A stretch of 45,646 bases of DNA from a virus. Positions within the stretch are counted from its first letter, which is position 1; every line of letters begins with the position of its first letter. The stretch lies in the IMG/VR virus record IMGVR_UViG_3300007734_000701, positions 1-45,646 of that record; one strand, written 5' to 3'. Of the stretch, positions 1 through 9,887 are shown in pieces. A program made the translations under genes and the position numbers. The notes beneath the pieces are model-generated. The model searched no databases, was not told the DNA's origin, and worked only from the letters and a program-made list of their open reading frames with translations.

Positions 1-266
1 TCATCGAGGAAGCGGTCTCAAACCTTAGAGAGGATAGAGAACTAACCTATGAACTTCTCAGTGAACTCAGAGCAGATATCACAACCAGCAAGTCCACCCA
101 CAGAGATTCTGGAATAATTGTTTCTAAATACATGGAAACACTCCAGAGATCAAATGAACAGATGGTAAAGATTATTGCTATAATAAAGAAAGATAAGCCA
201 GACAGCGGACCCCTGAGCCTCTCGGACAAAGAGGCTGATGAGCTATTTGATATAATCAAGGGGTAA
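1..266 (+). CDS. C-terminal part of an unrecognised phage protein (truncated by window start)
   Basis: An open frame enters from the left edge (first whole codon at base 3) and stops with TAA at 264-266, leaving 87 visible residues. The visible part is charged and looks helical, with many Glu, Lys and Arg residues and no Cys. It ends in a short acidic helix containing LSDKEADELFDIIKG. It lies seven bases before the next gene and on the same strand as the baseplate genes, so it is probably a tail or baseplate component or assembly factor. No family was recognised, and the start and full length are outside the window. Confidence 0.7.
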   Translation, partial: IEEAVSNLREDRELTYELLSELRADITTSKSTHRDSGIIVSKYMETLQRSNEQMVKIIAIIKKDKPDSGPLSLSDKEADELFDIIKG

Positions 267-272
267 AAATGT

Positions 273-2180
273 ATGGGCGCAGTTGCACACAAAAAATCTC
301 ATACGGCAGAAAGAATAGCATTTGATCCCTTTCTACCGAAAGATGAGATAATAAACGAATACATCAGAAATACAATAACTCCAGACATTGACATTGGGCA
401 AAGTTATTACCTGGGAACAATTGTTCATGTTGTTGAAAAAGACGATAGGGATGTAGATGGTCGAGACATCTTCTATAGCATGTCCGACAATCACGAAAGA
501 GTTACAAAGTCTATCGCTGACAAGAAATACAATTCAAATAGAAAAACTCTGTTTGTTCACATACCCTCGTTTATGACAAGCCAGACATTCGATCCGGCAA
601 AGATTTTAAACTTTAATAGTTTTACGAAAATACGTGTTGATTATTTGGGAGACAAATCTCCCAAACCCGGAGATCTTGTTAAATTACAATTCAGAGACAA
701 GAATTCCTATTCTAATCCATTTATAATCGACATAGAAAGTGTTGAGGGTGCTTCTATAGATAGCAGAGTTGCTTCTGCCAAGGCATTATTTGAACAATAT
801 ACAAGTTGCGGTAGTCCGAGGATCGGACCCCTAGAAGGGCTCTCACAAGAGGATTTGGCTATCTCAACTTACGGAGGCTACTATCAAGCCCTAAGAGAGA
901 TAGGAAATATATTCTCTCCAGAATATATTTCCATGTTTTTCTCAACAGAAAAGGAAAAGGAAAAAGAAAGTCTTATTTCTATAATAAGCCTTGGTCTAGC
1001 TGAAAAGGCGTATAAAGAAGTACAAGATGTTCCAGATAGTATTAGGAATTTAGTTAAAGGAAGAGCTGATAAAAATGTCGAAATTACCGGAATTGTTGAT
1101 ATATCAACAATCATCGCAAAGAAATTTTTTACATTTGTACAACAAAACCTAACATCAAAGACAAACTGGTTTTTTCATTTTAATCTGGAAGAAAAAAGTT
1201 TTGGTCTAGACATAAACTTGGACGTAAAGGGGACCGAAGAGGAGAAACTTGATGGATATATTAAAATAAGTACTGAATTAAAGAACAGTACCACCAGATA
1301 CTCTGCCATTAAACCAGAGAAACAAAAATCAACAACCTCATCTTCTATAAAACAATCTTCTGAGATAACCAGCTGCGAAGATAAAATTATTAAGGATAAG
1401 AGTATCTATCCTGCGGTTTATGAGGGTGTCGTGAAATCAGAATATGATGTCAATGTCATAAAGGGGTTTCATGATAATTCCGTAAACCCCGCCAGTTTTT
1501 TAACCAAGAACTACTTCGAGAAATTATACGATGGACCACTAAAGGTTAAAAAGCCGTTTTATGTTGACGATAAGCCAACTAATGATAATTATAATAGTAA
1601 GGAGATAAATGTTTTTAACATAAAGGAGCTTGATTCTAATTTTAAGATTATTATCCGTTTTCTTAACGATCTGAGATCCAAAATATCATCGACAGAAAGA
1701 GTGCCAATAGAAGACGTACTAATACTTCCTAAACAGGTTTTGAAATTAAAAAAAGGGACAGCAAAGGGAGATACTAACTCAAGACACTATTATGGCAAGG
1801 CTGTAGACTTTAGAGTCTATATAAAAGACAAGGATAATAAAGTGTTCCAAATCCCTCCGGATATAGTGGCATTGTACGCAGATCAAGTTGGAGAAAATTT
1901 TAAGTTTATAGGTCAGGGAGTTTTTCTGTCTCCCAAGACATTCTATAATCATGTTGAATTTTTGGGAGACTGGTCTGGTCTAGGAGAAGAAAGAGAGCAA
2001 CACATCCTTTACTTTGGAAGAACAAATGGTGAAAAACTTTCTAAGTCTGAAGAACAAATAGAAGCCCAAGTCACCGGAGCTGACAAACTCAGAGTGTTAA
2101 AGAAGATTGTGGCGACTAATGGGAAATATATTAATCCCACAACGAAGCGACTTGATTCTAGAATTGAGGGACTTATCTAA
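273..2180 (+). CDS. Baseplate/tail-associated protein with M15-type peptidase domain
   Basis: This 635-residue protein has an unrecognised N-terminal region of about 450 residues. Its C-terminal part (about 470-590) carries the signature of M15 zinc peptidases (D-Ala-D-Ala carboxypeptidase/endolysin type): SRHYYGKAVDF, giving His505 and Asp512 in an H-x6-D spacing, and a later NHVEF with His560, like the HVD end motif of the Peptidase_M15_3 family. Members cut peptide cross-links in peptidoglycan. From its place at the head of the baseplate genes I infer a virion-associated enzyme that opens the cell wall during injection, the role that the lysozyme domain of gp5 plays in T4. A stand-alone role in lysis cannot be excluded. 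Its stop codon overlaps the next start by one base (TAATG). Confidence 0.65.
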   Translation: MGAVAHKKSHTAERIAFDPFLPKDEIINEYIRNTITPDIDIGQSYYLGTIVHVVEKDDRDVDGRDIFYSMSDNHERVTKSIADKKYNSNRKTLFVHIPSFMTSQTFDPAKILNFNSFTKIRVDYLGDKSPKPGDLVKLQFRDKNSYSNPFIIDIESVEGASIDSRVASAKALFEQYTSCGSPRIGPLEGLSQEDLAISTYGGYYQALREIGNIFSPEYISMFFSTEKEKEKESLISIISLGLAEKAYKEVQDVPDSIRNLVKGRADKNVEITGIVDISTIIAKKFFTFVQQNLTSKTNWFFHFNLEEKSFGLDINLDVKGTEEEKLDGYIKISTELKNSTTRYSAIKPEKQKSTTSSSIKQSSEITSCEDKIIKDKSIYPAVYEGVVKSEYDVNVIKGFHDNSVNPASFLTKNYFEKLYDGPLKVKKPFYVDDKPTNDNYNSKEINVFNIKELDSNFKIIIRFLNDLRSKISSTERVPIEDVLILPKQVLKLKKGTAKGDTNSRHYYGKAVDFRVYIKDKDNKVFQIPPDIVALYADQVGENFKFIGQGVFLSPKTFYNHVEFLGDWSGLGEEREQHILYFGRTNGEKLSKSEEQIEAQVTGADKLRVLKKIVATNGKYINPTTKRLDSRIEGLI

Positions 2181-3211
2181 TGGCAATAAAATTTACTGGT
2201 AATATTGATACATCTCCGTGGAGCAAGCCATCACAAGAATATTTAAATAAGTTAACGACCGATAGGCGGGAGTTTATTAAACAGTCTACAAAGAAAGCCG
2301 AGATCGCTAGGGCAGAATCAATAAAAAGATTAAGCGAAAACATTGAAAAGGGAGGAGTTGAACAACAAATTTCCCTAGAAAAAAAACAAAGAGAAGTAGA
2401 TCAAAATCTTAAAGAAATCTACAGTAGGCCAATTCCTATACCGGAAATAATCGAAGGAGATAATGGAAGAGTTGCCGTAAAGCACAAAAACAAGACTGCG
2501 TTCATATTTGTTGGAGATGCTGAAAAAACAGATCGACAATTGGGCGGGATAAATTCTCCCAAGATGGCCCTGGTGGTCGGAGGTGGGATAGAAACGTCAA
2601 CTGCCCAGATAGACCCGCGCAAGGATTCCATTCTGGGGATATCGTCCGAAATTCATCTAACCTCTATGTCCGACGTAAATGTTGATGGAATCTTTGGGAA
2701 AGTAACCCAATTAAGCAATCGAGCGGCAATAAGAACAAACACCGATGTTCTAGAACTATCTGCCAAAGAAACTGTTATAATAAGAAGCCTGGGGACGTCC
2801 TATAACTCGAAAGGGGTGAGAATATTCACCCCCGGCGGAGTACACGTAATTTCCGGACAGACAACACCAGAAAAAAAGATTAAAGAGCCAGAACCAATGG
2901 TTCTCGGGAAGGCGCTTGCCGATACCATTCAAGAGCTGGTTAGTAAAATTAGCGAAATGAACTCTGTCATGATCAGCATGAACGAAGACATTCTAAGCCT
3001 AAAGGATGCCCTGCTAACTCACTTCCACGTAGGAGTAGGCGTCCCATCGGCAGACTTGGCAGCAAGGATTCTTCCAACATTGATATCCGAGACGACACTA
3101 AATATAATGAATGGATATTCTAATCTGATAAACCTAGAAATCCTAAAGGCAAATAAGCTAACGGCCTTCTCCGCTGGAAAATTCCTAAGCGAATTTAATA
3201 GAGTAAATTAA
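2180..3211 (+). CDS. Putative baseplate spike or hub-associated structural protein
   Basis: This 343-residue protein has three visible parts. Residues 20-90 are charged and helical. Residues about 95-230 are beta-rich, with alternating short strands and Gly turns (for example VIIRSLGTSYNSKGVRIF, then a TPGGVHVISG turn). The last 110 residues are helical, beginning with a heptad-like stretch around ELVSKISEMNSV. The beta-rich middle resembles the C-terminal beta-structures of phage central spikes (gp5/VgrG type), and the gene follows the peptidase gene directly. The spike assignment is an inference from order and texture; no diagnostic motif was found. Both ends overlap neighbouring genes by one base, which suggests translational coupling. 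Confidence 0.45.
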   Translation: MAIKFTGNIDTSPWSKPSQEYLNKLTTDRREFIKQSTKKAEIARAESIKRLSENIEKGGVEQQISLEKKQREVDQNLKEIYSRPIPIPEIIEGDNGRVAVKHKNKTAFIFVGDAEKTDRQLGGINSPKMALVVGGGIETSTAQIDPRKDSILGISSEIHLTSMSDVNVDGIFGKVTQLSNRAAIRTNTDVLELSAKETVIIRSLGTSYNSKGVRIFTPGGVHVISGQTTPEKKIKEPEPMVLGKALADTIQELVSKISEMNSVMISMNEDILSLKDALLTHFHVGVGVPSADLAARILPTLISETTLNIMNGYSNLINLEILKANKLTAFSAGKFLSEFNRVN

Positions 3212-6200
3212 TGATAAAGCCAAACATAAATCAAATAAGAGAATATACCACCAGGAAAGATGTGGCGAAGTGGCTACCAAGCTTTCCAGGCGGAGATAAT
3301 TTCCTTAGGACTTTTCTTCTGCCAGGAAAAAATATTGATGGAAGCAAAAGCGACGGAGAGATAAACACTCTGACGGAGTTTAAGGAGACGCAACCCGGGG
3401 GCTTATACGAGGAGGACTTAAAGAGATTCATGCTTGTTATGGCCTGTTTTAAACAACAGCCGTATCATACGGCGTTGATTGAGACATCAGAAGGTAATGT
3501 CTTACTGACAAATGAACTTTCTGGATTTTTGGAGAGCGTTCAAACTGGCAACGGACAACCTTGTTCTCGAGGACTAACGGCTGACATAGTAAGATATTAT
3601 CGAGGCTCAAAACTAAAGGATTCTCCCCCAGATGACGAAAAGAACATTCAGTCATTATTAAATTATTCAAGAAGCAGCGTGGATTACAAGAAGAATGTTG
3701 CTGGCGTCCTAGGAAGGGTTACTTATGATAGTATTGTCAAACACACCCTTTATTCTCTCCTTCTATCAAATGAACTAATAGACAAGGATCTAGAAAAAAA
3801 GGCGGGGACCTCATGGATAGATAGTGCGACACACTTACTACCAAATAACTTTGGGCTATTTATTGATGTCGGAGGCGGCCCATATGCCAGAGCCTTTCCT
3901 GTAATATGTGTTTATACAAAAGCCGCTAGCTCAACAAAGGAATCCGACCTGTTTGAAAAAGCGAATTCCTTTGTTGCGTCAAAATTATCTAGAACGCCAA
4001 CGAAAGAAGAGTTAGTATCTCCTATAAGACCGAGCGGTAAGAAAGAGAATTTCCTTACAGTCCCGATAAGCACCACTGGGGATTCCGTATTTTGTTTTCT
4101 GTATGATTTCGCAGAGGTTATTACGCTTGAGCAATCATCTGTCAATGACTTTACTCTAGATATTTTAAAGATTGCACTGTCTCTTCTATCTACCAAAATA
4201 TTGACCTTTGATAATAAAGAAAATTTGAGATTGTTCGCTAAAGAGTTGGAGGGAAAACTTTTCGCTAGTTTTGGAGATGTTGCAGAAGAAGATTTTTTTT
4301 CTATAGTTTATAAGATAAAACACGGAGAAGAATGCAAATATGCACTAGATCGTGGAATCTCGACAGCCATAAACAAAAGTTTTAAGATTCAATTTAAAAA
4401 AGTACTTTCTTCCCTTGTGTCGGTTATGGAAGAAATTGGAAATAAGTTTAACGATACCGAAAATATAAAGCTACATTTTGATAATTTTTATAACCTGCTG
4501 GCGGCAACGACAACAAAAAGTCTAGGAAAAAATCAAGAAAAAACATACCTAGAATCTATTCCATTTAATATGAAGGAATATGAAGTCAACAAGACCGAGA
4601 GTAATCTGCTTATCAAATTTTATTTAGATCCAGGAAGTCTCCCTAGTTATCCCGCTGGGAAATCAGACTATAAATACAGCCCCGAGATTGGTCTTGGTTT
4701 AAACCTTAAATTCGTAACAGATGTCTTTCTAAAGCAGGTTTATGAAAATCTCGATTCTAGTGGAGCCGGACTAGTCTATGAACTTGACAATAATAGAAGA
4801 AACGATAACTCTCTGTCGTTCACTTCTATAAAACTATTACAAGAAATTAACAGTAGAACCTCTAATAAGATTGGAAATAAACACAGAGATGATTATTTTA
4901 TATATTCTCCTGGAAACGTTGTCCTAAAAAGTCCGGTTGTGCAAAAAATTAATTTGAATTCTCTTGGCCTCTCGTTTGAGGGGACAGGAGAAGATAAAAT
5001 AAAACTTCAAACAATTTGTTTCCTACTAAACGTGAACAAGGGTCAAATTAAACCAAATCCTACAATAGAAACGTTTATCGATCTCGCTTATTACCCCAGG
5101 ATTCAAGAGGGAATATCAGAAACTCCAGAGACTCTCCCAGAAAACCCACTTCCTGCTCTGCCGCCCACCACAATAACGGCAGATGCTCCAAAGAACAACA
5201 ATTATCTGATCAACAATATAATATCAAGCGAACTTGCCTGTTATGAAGACATCGTCGATTCCTTCGACAAAGCAATAAACGCAGAGGCTTCCAGCGACAA
5301 ACTATACTATGCATTTCAGACTCTCGTTCATACGGGGCTTCCGTTCCTGCTAACATATGCTGCCCAAAAGCTAGCAGCTAAGTTACAGGAATTGTCTGAG
5401 AACGGTGCAGATAAATCACTACTAGAGTGCCTGCTTTCCGATAGGAATAATCTTAAGAAAACTATAATAACGTTCGCAGATCTTCTATTGAACGGGGATC
5501 CGGAATCACTGTTGTTGCAACAAATCCCAGAACTTCCACAAATCCCAGAAATTATATTCTTGTCAACGTTCGACGCGGAGAAGGAATTAAAAAGGAAGCT
5601 GTTGGGTTTTATTATAAAGAAGATGATCGATCTTCTAAAATCACAATTAAACTTGGCAATTCAACCGCTTATAGATATGTGCAACGCGGATAGTTATTTA
5701 AATGCCTTTCTTGATTTGGCCTATTCTGGCAAAACAGAGTCTTCCGGAAACAAAGTTGGTGCTCCATCTCCAAACGGGCTGCCAATTGTAGGATCGTCAA
5801 CGACTCATATCCCGCACGTAGTCGTCGATATAAACGATCTAATTGAGAAAACCGGCCTAGAGATAAAATCGTTTGTTTATGCAGAGTTTAGAGCGAAATA
5901 TTGCACGAACGTTCAGGGACACCCAGTTGAAACCTATACAGACGATGCCATATCCTCGTTCTTTGATAATGTTAGTTCTGTAATGGAAATGTCCGAGATG
6001 GCGGCTCTTTTAAGAGGAACCGGAAGTCCCTCAACAAAAAACGTTATATTAAGTTGCATAAGAAATTATTCTAGTCAGTTTAGGGTATTATTTGAGGATA
6101 TCAAGTCTGTTGCAGACCTGTTCGTTTTTCTAGCAGATTATATTGATTATATAATCTGCTTAGAGATAATCGGCTCAGAAGTAAGAAATTTTACTCCAAC

Positions 6201-6831
6201 GGTTTGTTTCGATGTAAATTCTAATTTTGATAACCTGGTAAATAAATTCGGGGAAGAAGCAGTAACAACTCAAATTACTGAGCTGTCTAATCAATTAAAC
6301 GATTTGTGTGTATTAAAAAATCCACTAAAAATTGATTTATTCTCGGATGGCCCGTCGTTCTTAACGGAAAAACTAAGAGGTTTGATAGAGACATCATATG
6401 GAACAATAACGACCTCGTTTTCAAATCTCCATAACGATCTGAAGTATAAGGATTATAGTCTAGATTCGAAGTCTGGTAAGTACGCCAACGTTTTTTCTTC
6501 CCTAGACTTGTCGGACCAAGATGGTGCAACAAGATACTACCTAACTTTGTTTTTGCTCTTTGTATTCAACGATAAGGTTTGGGTGGATGATTCGATAAAA
6601 CCGGTGCTCGAGAATTCAAACAACCACCAGAAGGATGGATATCATACAAAGATAATCGACGGAATTATAAACTCCAACTCTTTTGACAAAACAGACTATA
6701 ATAAACAATTTAAGCTGTCCCTTGCCTCTGTGGGGAACGAAGAACTTAAAACAAGCCCCACTATATTTAATGGGTATAATAAAAAACTAAAACAATATAA
6801 CTTCGCGCCAAGCGTTGATTTGTTAAAATAG
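3211..6831 (+). CDS. Large uncharacterised virion/baseplate protein (1206 aa)
   Basis: This is one of the three largest proteins in the window and I do not recognise its family. The N-terminal 600 residues are mixed alpha/beta. A proline-rich linker around residue 640 (LPALPPTTITADAP) separates them from a mainly helical C-terminal half with many Leu/Ile/Phe residues. There is no signal peptide. Long heptad coiled coils typical of tape-measure proteins are not obvious, so I do not call it a tape measure. It starts at the stop codon of the spike-like gene (TAATG) and lies upstream of gp25, which supports a baseplate hub or wedge role by position only. Confidence 0.5.
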   Translation: MIKPNINQIREYTTRKDVAKWLPSFPGGDNFLRTFLLPGKNIDGSKSDGEINTLTEFKETQPGGLYEEDLKRFMLVMACFKQQPYHTALIETSEGNVLLTNELSGFLESVQTGNGQPCSRGLTADIVRYYRGSKLKDSPPDDEKNIQSLLNYSRSSVDYKKNVAGVLGRVTYDSIVKHTLYSLLLSNELIDKDLEKKAGTSWIDSATHLLPNNFGLFIDVGGGPYARAFPVICVYTKAASSTKESDLFEKANSFVASKLSRTPTKEELVSPIRPSGKKENFLTVPISTTGDSVFCFLYDFAEVITLEQSSVNDFTLDILKIALSLLSTKILTFDNKENLRLFAKELEGKLFASFGDVAEEDFFSIVYKIKHGEECKYALDRGISTAINKSFKIQFKKVLSSLVSVMEEIGNKFNDTENIKLHFDNFYNLLAATTTKSLGKNQEKTYLESIPFNMKEYEVNKTESNLLIKFYLDPGSLPSYPAGKSDYKYSPEIGLGLNLKFVTDVFLKQVYENLDSSGAGLVYELDNNRRNDNSLSFTSIKLLQEINSRTSNKIGNKHRDDYFIYSPGNVVLKSPVVQKINLNSLGLSFEGTGEDKIKLQTICFLLNVNKGQIKPNPTIETFIDLAYYPRIQEGISETPETLPENPLPALPPTTITADAPKNNNYLINNIISSELACYEDIVDSFDKAINAEASSDKLYYAFQTLVHTGLPFLLTYAAQKLAAKLQELSENGADKSLLECLLSDRNNLKKTIITFADLLLNGDPESLLLQQIPELPQIPEIIFLSTFDAEKELKRKLLGFIIKKMIDLLKSQLNLAIQPLIDMCNADSYLNAFLDLAYSGKTESSGNKVGAPSPNGLPIVGSSTTHIPHVVVDINDLIEKTGLEIKSFVYAEFRAKYCTNVQGHPVETYTDDAISSFFDNVSSVMEMSEMAALLRGTGSPSTKNVILSCIRNYSSQFRVLFEDIKSVADLFVFLADYIDYIICLEIIGSEVRNFTPTVCFDVNSNFDNLVNKFGEEAVTTQITELSNQLNDLCVLKNPLKIDLFSDGPSFLTEKLRGLIETSYGTITTSFSNLHNDLKYKDYSLDSKSGKYANVFSSLDLSDQDGATRYYLTLFLLFVFNDKVWVDDSIKPVLENSNNHQKDGYHTKIIDGIINSNSFDKTDYNKQFKLSLASVGNEELKTSPTIFNGYNKKLKQYNFAPSVDLLK

Positions 6832-6838
6832 GTAAAAA

Positions 6839-7705
6839 ATGATAGGTTATGGACTTTTAAATTCAAGTATACAAGGTTTCGCTCTTAAGAGGATTATTTC
6901 TTCTTTTTTTGAAAGAAGTTCTACTTTTCTATTTCCGCTTTTCCATATGCTCATAAAACAATATGGGACTAAGTCCTCTGATGAAATTTTCAATAGTCTG
7001 GTCAGTGGTAAGAGTGTTGAACTAAACCTGTTATATAATTTATTCTGTACAGAAGAAGATGCTCTTCTGAGTGGCGACAAGAAGACTTTTTTCTTAAAAT
7101 ATCTATTTTCTTCCAACATTGCAAAACAACCGGCGTACGATTTTACACAGAAACAGATGGATAAAATTATTATGGAGGGGAAAAACAATTTTAAACGGTT
7201 ATTCGCAGAATCTCTAGAAGATTTTTTTTCGAATGAAGAATATACTCAAGAATTGCTATCTGCGGAAGACTTAACGCAGAAATATTATAATAAAATGGCA
7301 GAATTTATTTACATACAAGAGAAGGGCGGTGCTCCACAAATAAACCTCCCAGATTCTCCGTTTGGAAAATTTACGACGCCTATTCTATCATCCTCGCTAG
7401 ATTTTGATTTTTCTAAGACGGGATTCCCCAGCTTCCCGAAGGTAGGAGTTCTTCCAGAAAAAGTAGTAAGTCAAACATCTGGTAACATAAAATTTAATGA
7501 ATTGTCCGGGAATTTTAATGATGACACGAGTGTCGTATATAATTCTAAATTTATTGGTGTGTTGGCAAAAAAAATGGCGGATATATACTTAAAGGAGAAT
7601 AAGACAATTATATCCTTTTATGAAGAAAAGAAGTTGTTACTAGCAAGAGATTCAAGTCTTGAGTTGCTTAATTCACAGATTAACTCGTTGCAGGAGAGTA
7701 AATAA
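6839..7705 (+). CDS. Uncharacterised baseplate-module protein (288 aa)
   Basis: No family is recognised. The first 30 residues are hydrophobic and aromatic (MIGYGLLNSSIQGFALKRI) and could be a membrane-active or buried helix. The middle is helical and charged, and a region near 160-200 is rich in Pro and Ser (APQINLPDSPFGKF). The C-terminal 50 residues look like a helical hairpin. The start is the first ATG after a seven-base gap. The gene ends with TAATG overlapping the gp25 start, so the two are probably translated together. A small wedge component (the gp53 position of T4-like phages) is possible, but nothing in the sequence proves it. Confidence 0.5.
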   Translation: MIGYGLLNSSIQGFALKRIISSFFERSSTFLFPLFHMLIKQYGTKSSDEIFNSLVSGKSVELNLLYNLFCTEEDALLSGDKKTFFLKYLFSSNIAKQPAYDFTQKQMDKIIMEGKNNFKRLFAESLEDFFSNEEYTQELLSAEDLTQKYYNKMAEFIYIQEKGGAPQINLPDSPFGKFTTPILSSSLDFDFSKTGFPSFPKVGVLPEKVVSQTSGNIKFNELSGNFNDDTSVVYNSKFIGVLAKKMADIYLKENKTIISFYEEKKLLLARDSSLELLNSQINSLQESK

Positions 7706-8085
7706 TGGCCGAAGGAATATCTGTAAGATTGCCGTTGGTTTATAATACCAAGGATGGCCCATTTCAACTAACAAAAACAATTCAGGAAGCCGTAAAACAA
7801 AACTTTAAGAATCTTATCCTTACCAACAAAGGAGAGAGACTGATGGATCCAGAGTTTGGAGTGGGAATCTCGAGTTTTTTATTTGAGAACTTCACACTGG
7901 CAACCCAACATAATATTAGGTCAGAGTCAGTTCAGCAAATTATAAAATATATGCCGTTTGTCGAAATACAAGATTTTATTGTTGCGGAGTCTAAGACAAA
8001 TCTTAATCAGTTTTATATTTACATAAAGTACTCTATAAGTTCGTTGGGAGCCCTAGATGAATTAACCTTTGTAGTGGAAAAATAG
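7705..8085 (+). CDS. 25: Baseplate wedge subunit gp25-like
   Basis: This 126-residue protein has the length and core motif of the gp25/GPW family of baseplate wedge proteins, which link the inner baseplate to the sheath in contractile tails and type VI secretion systems. The motif NKGERLMDPEFGVGISSFLF lies at residues 41-60, with the conserved Gly-Glu-Arg and Pro-Glu-Phe-Gly positions. The gene sits directly ahead of the gp6-like gene, as in many T4-type phages. The family is historically named lysozyme-like but acts as a structural protein. The start is fixed by the TAATG overlap with the previous stop. Confidence 0.9.
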   Translation: MAEGISVRLPLVYNTKDGPFQLTKTIQEAVKQNFKNLILTNKGERLMDPEFGVGISSFLFENFTLATQHNIRSESVQQIIKYMPFVEIQDFIVAESKTNLNQFYIYIKYSISSLGALDELTFVVEK

Positions 8086-8096
8086 GAATACATTTA

Positions 8097-9887
8097 ATGC
8101 CGAAAACAAAACCACCTATCTCGTATACCAATAGAGATTTTTCATCTATACGGAACGATTTGATAAATTATGTTAAGGTTTATTATCCGGACACATATAA
8201 AGATTTTAATGAAGCGTCCTTTGGCGCTCTAATGTTTGATATGGTTGCATACGTAGGAGATATTATGTCCTTCTATGTTGATTTCCAGACGAACGAGAGC
8301 TTTCTCGAGACAGCCATTGAACGAAACAATTTAATCAAGATATCCAAGCAGCTTGGATATAAGTTTACAGGATCTCCTTGCTCATCTGGGATCGCAGCCT
8401 TTTACGTTTCTATTCCAGCACAAACAAATGGAGGACAAGAAAACTCAGATCTGATACCAATTCTCAAACAGGGTACTGCGATGACGTCAGATTCTGGAGC
8501 TTCGTTTGTCCTGACAGAAGACGTTGATTTTAATTCTCCCAAGGTAGAAAAAATAGTTATAAAGGAAACTGCAAATGGATCTCCAACGGGATATGCATAT
8601 AAGGCATATGGAGCCATTGTTTCTGGAGAAATCCAACAAAAAACCGTGATCGTAGGGGATTATCAAAAGTTTCTCAAGATAAAAATTGATGATGATAGAA
8701 TCTCGGAAGTGATCTCCGTAGTAGATTCTGTTGGCAATGAATATTATGAAGTAGACTACCTCACCCAAGATACGATATACAAGGAAATAAAAAACGTATC
8801 GTCCGATTCTCTGAATGCTCCGTTCTTCTTAAAGGAGTTTCAAACATTTAGAAAGTTTGTAACGGAGTTCGACGAAGATGGAAATTGTTATTTACAGTTT
8901 GGATTTGGATCTGAGGCTGAATTTATAGAAAATAATTTCCCGGATCCATCAAGCGTGTCATTACAGTTCTTTGGGAAAAATTATTATACAGACAAGATTT
9001 TCGATCCAAATGTTATTAGTTCTACTGAAACTCTGGGAATCTCCCCCGCCAATACTGCTCTAACTATTTTTTATAGAGCTAATACAAGCGATAGGGTTAA
9101 TGCGGCGGTTGGTTCCATAAAGACAATAACCGATCCCATACTAGATTTTAGAACGACTCTCTACTCGAAACAAGAAGCCCTATCCCAGATAATAGGAATA
9201 GAAGTAGATAACGAGGAGCCTATCGTTGGATCCTCAGAAGTTATGTCAAATGAGGAATTAAGAACAAGAGCCCACGGAGCATTTGCGACGCAAAATCGTG
9301 CAGTAACAAAGCAGGACTATGCCGCTATTGTGTATAGAATGCCATCAAAATTTGGCTCTATAAAAAGAGTTGCAGTAGCTCAAGATCTTGATTCTGCAAA
9401 AAGAAACTTAAATCTTTATATTATATCCTCAACATCCAACGGGGAACTATCCTTGGCGTCAGACAGTTTAAAACATAACCTAAAGACCTGGATTTCTAAA
9501 TATAAGATGATAAACGATACTGTTGATATACTCGATGCCGTAATTGTTAATGTTGGGATCACGTTCGAGGTTATAACAGATCTGACAAAGGATACAAACA
9601 TTATTCTAAGCGATTGCCTCAAGGCGGCTAAGACAACCCTGAAGGAGAAGCTTAATATTGGCGAGCCACTTTATCTTACGGACATCTATAAGTCACTTAA
9701 TGCCGTAATTGGAGTTGTAGATACAAAATCTGTTAATGTTTTCCAAAAGTTTGGAGACGGGTATAGCTCTTCACAATTCTCAGTAGCGGATCATCTATCA
9801 AAGGATGGCCGATATCTATCAGTTCCAGAAGATACAATCATTGAAATCCGAGATCTAAATAACGATATAACTGGAGTGGCGAAATAA
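8097..9887 (+). CDS. 6: Baseplate wedge protein gp6-like (baseplate J family)
   Basis: This protein is 596 residues long, close to the 660 of T4 gp6. The N-terminal 90 residues show the gp6 pattern: YTNRDFSSIRNDLINY, then FGALMFDMVAYVGDIMSFY, then a segment around ESFLETAIERNNLIKI ending in LGYK. A second conserved block near residues 375-430 (SNEELRTRAHGAFATQNRAV followed by DYAAIVYRMP) matches the baseplate J/gp6 middle domain. gp6 dimers form the ring that holds the wedges of the baseplate together. The gene lies immediately after gp25, in the expected order, and ends with TAATG at the next start. Confidence 0.9.
   Translation: MPKTKPPISYTNRDFSSIRNDLINYVKVYYPDTYKDFNEASFGALMFDMVAYVGDIMSFYVDFQTNESFLETAIERNNLIKISKQLGYKFTGSPCSSGIAAFYVSIPAQTNGGQENSDLIPILKQGTAMTSDSGASFVLTEDVDFNSPKVEKIVIKETANGSPTGYAYKAYGAIVSGEIQQKTVIVGDYQKFLKIKIDDDRISEVISVVDSVGNEYYEVDYLTQDTIYKEIKNVSSDSLNAPFFLKEFQTFRKFVTEFDEDGNCYLQFGFGSEAEFIENNFPDPSSVSLQFFGKNYYTDKIFDPNVISSTETLGISPANTALTIFYRANTSDRVNAAVGSIKTITDPILDFRTTLYSKQEALSQIIGIEVDNEEPIVGSSEVMSNEELRTRAHGAFATQNRAVTKQDYAAIVYRMPSKFGSIKRVAVAQDLDSAKRNLNLYIISSTSNGELSLASDSLKHNLKTWISKYKMINDTVDILDAVIVNVGITFEVITDLTKDTNIILSDCLKAAKTTLKEKLNIGEPLYLTDIYKSLNAVIGVVDTKSVNVFQKFGDGYSSSQFSVADHLSKDGRYLSVPEDTIIEIRDLNNDITGVAK

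Noticed and set aside
3211-6831. Tape-measure protein identity for the 1206-residue product
   Set aside because: No extended heptad repeats, no hydrophobic transmembrane-like stretches typical of tape measures, and a compact mixed N-terminal half. Position alone is not enough.
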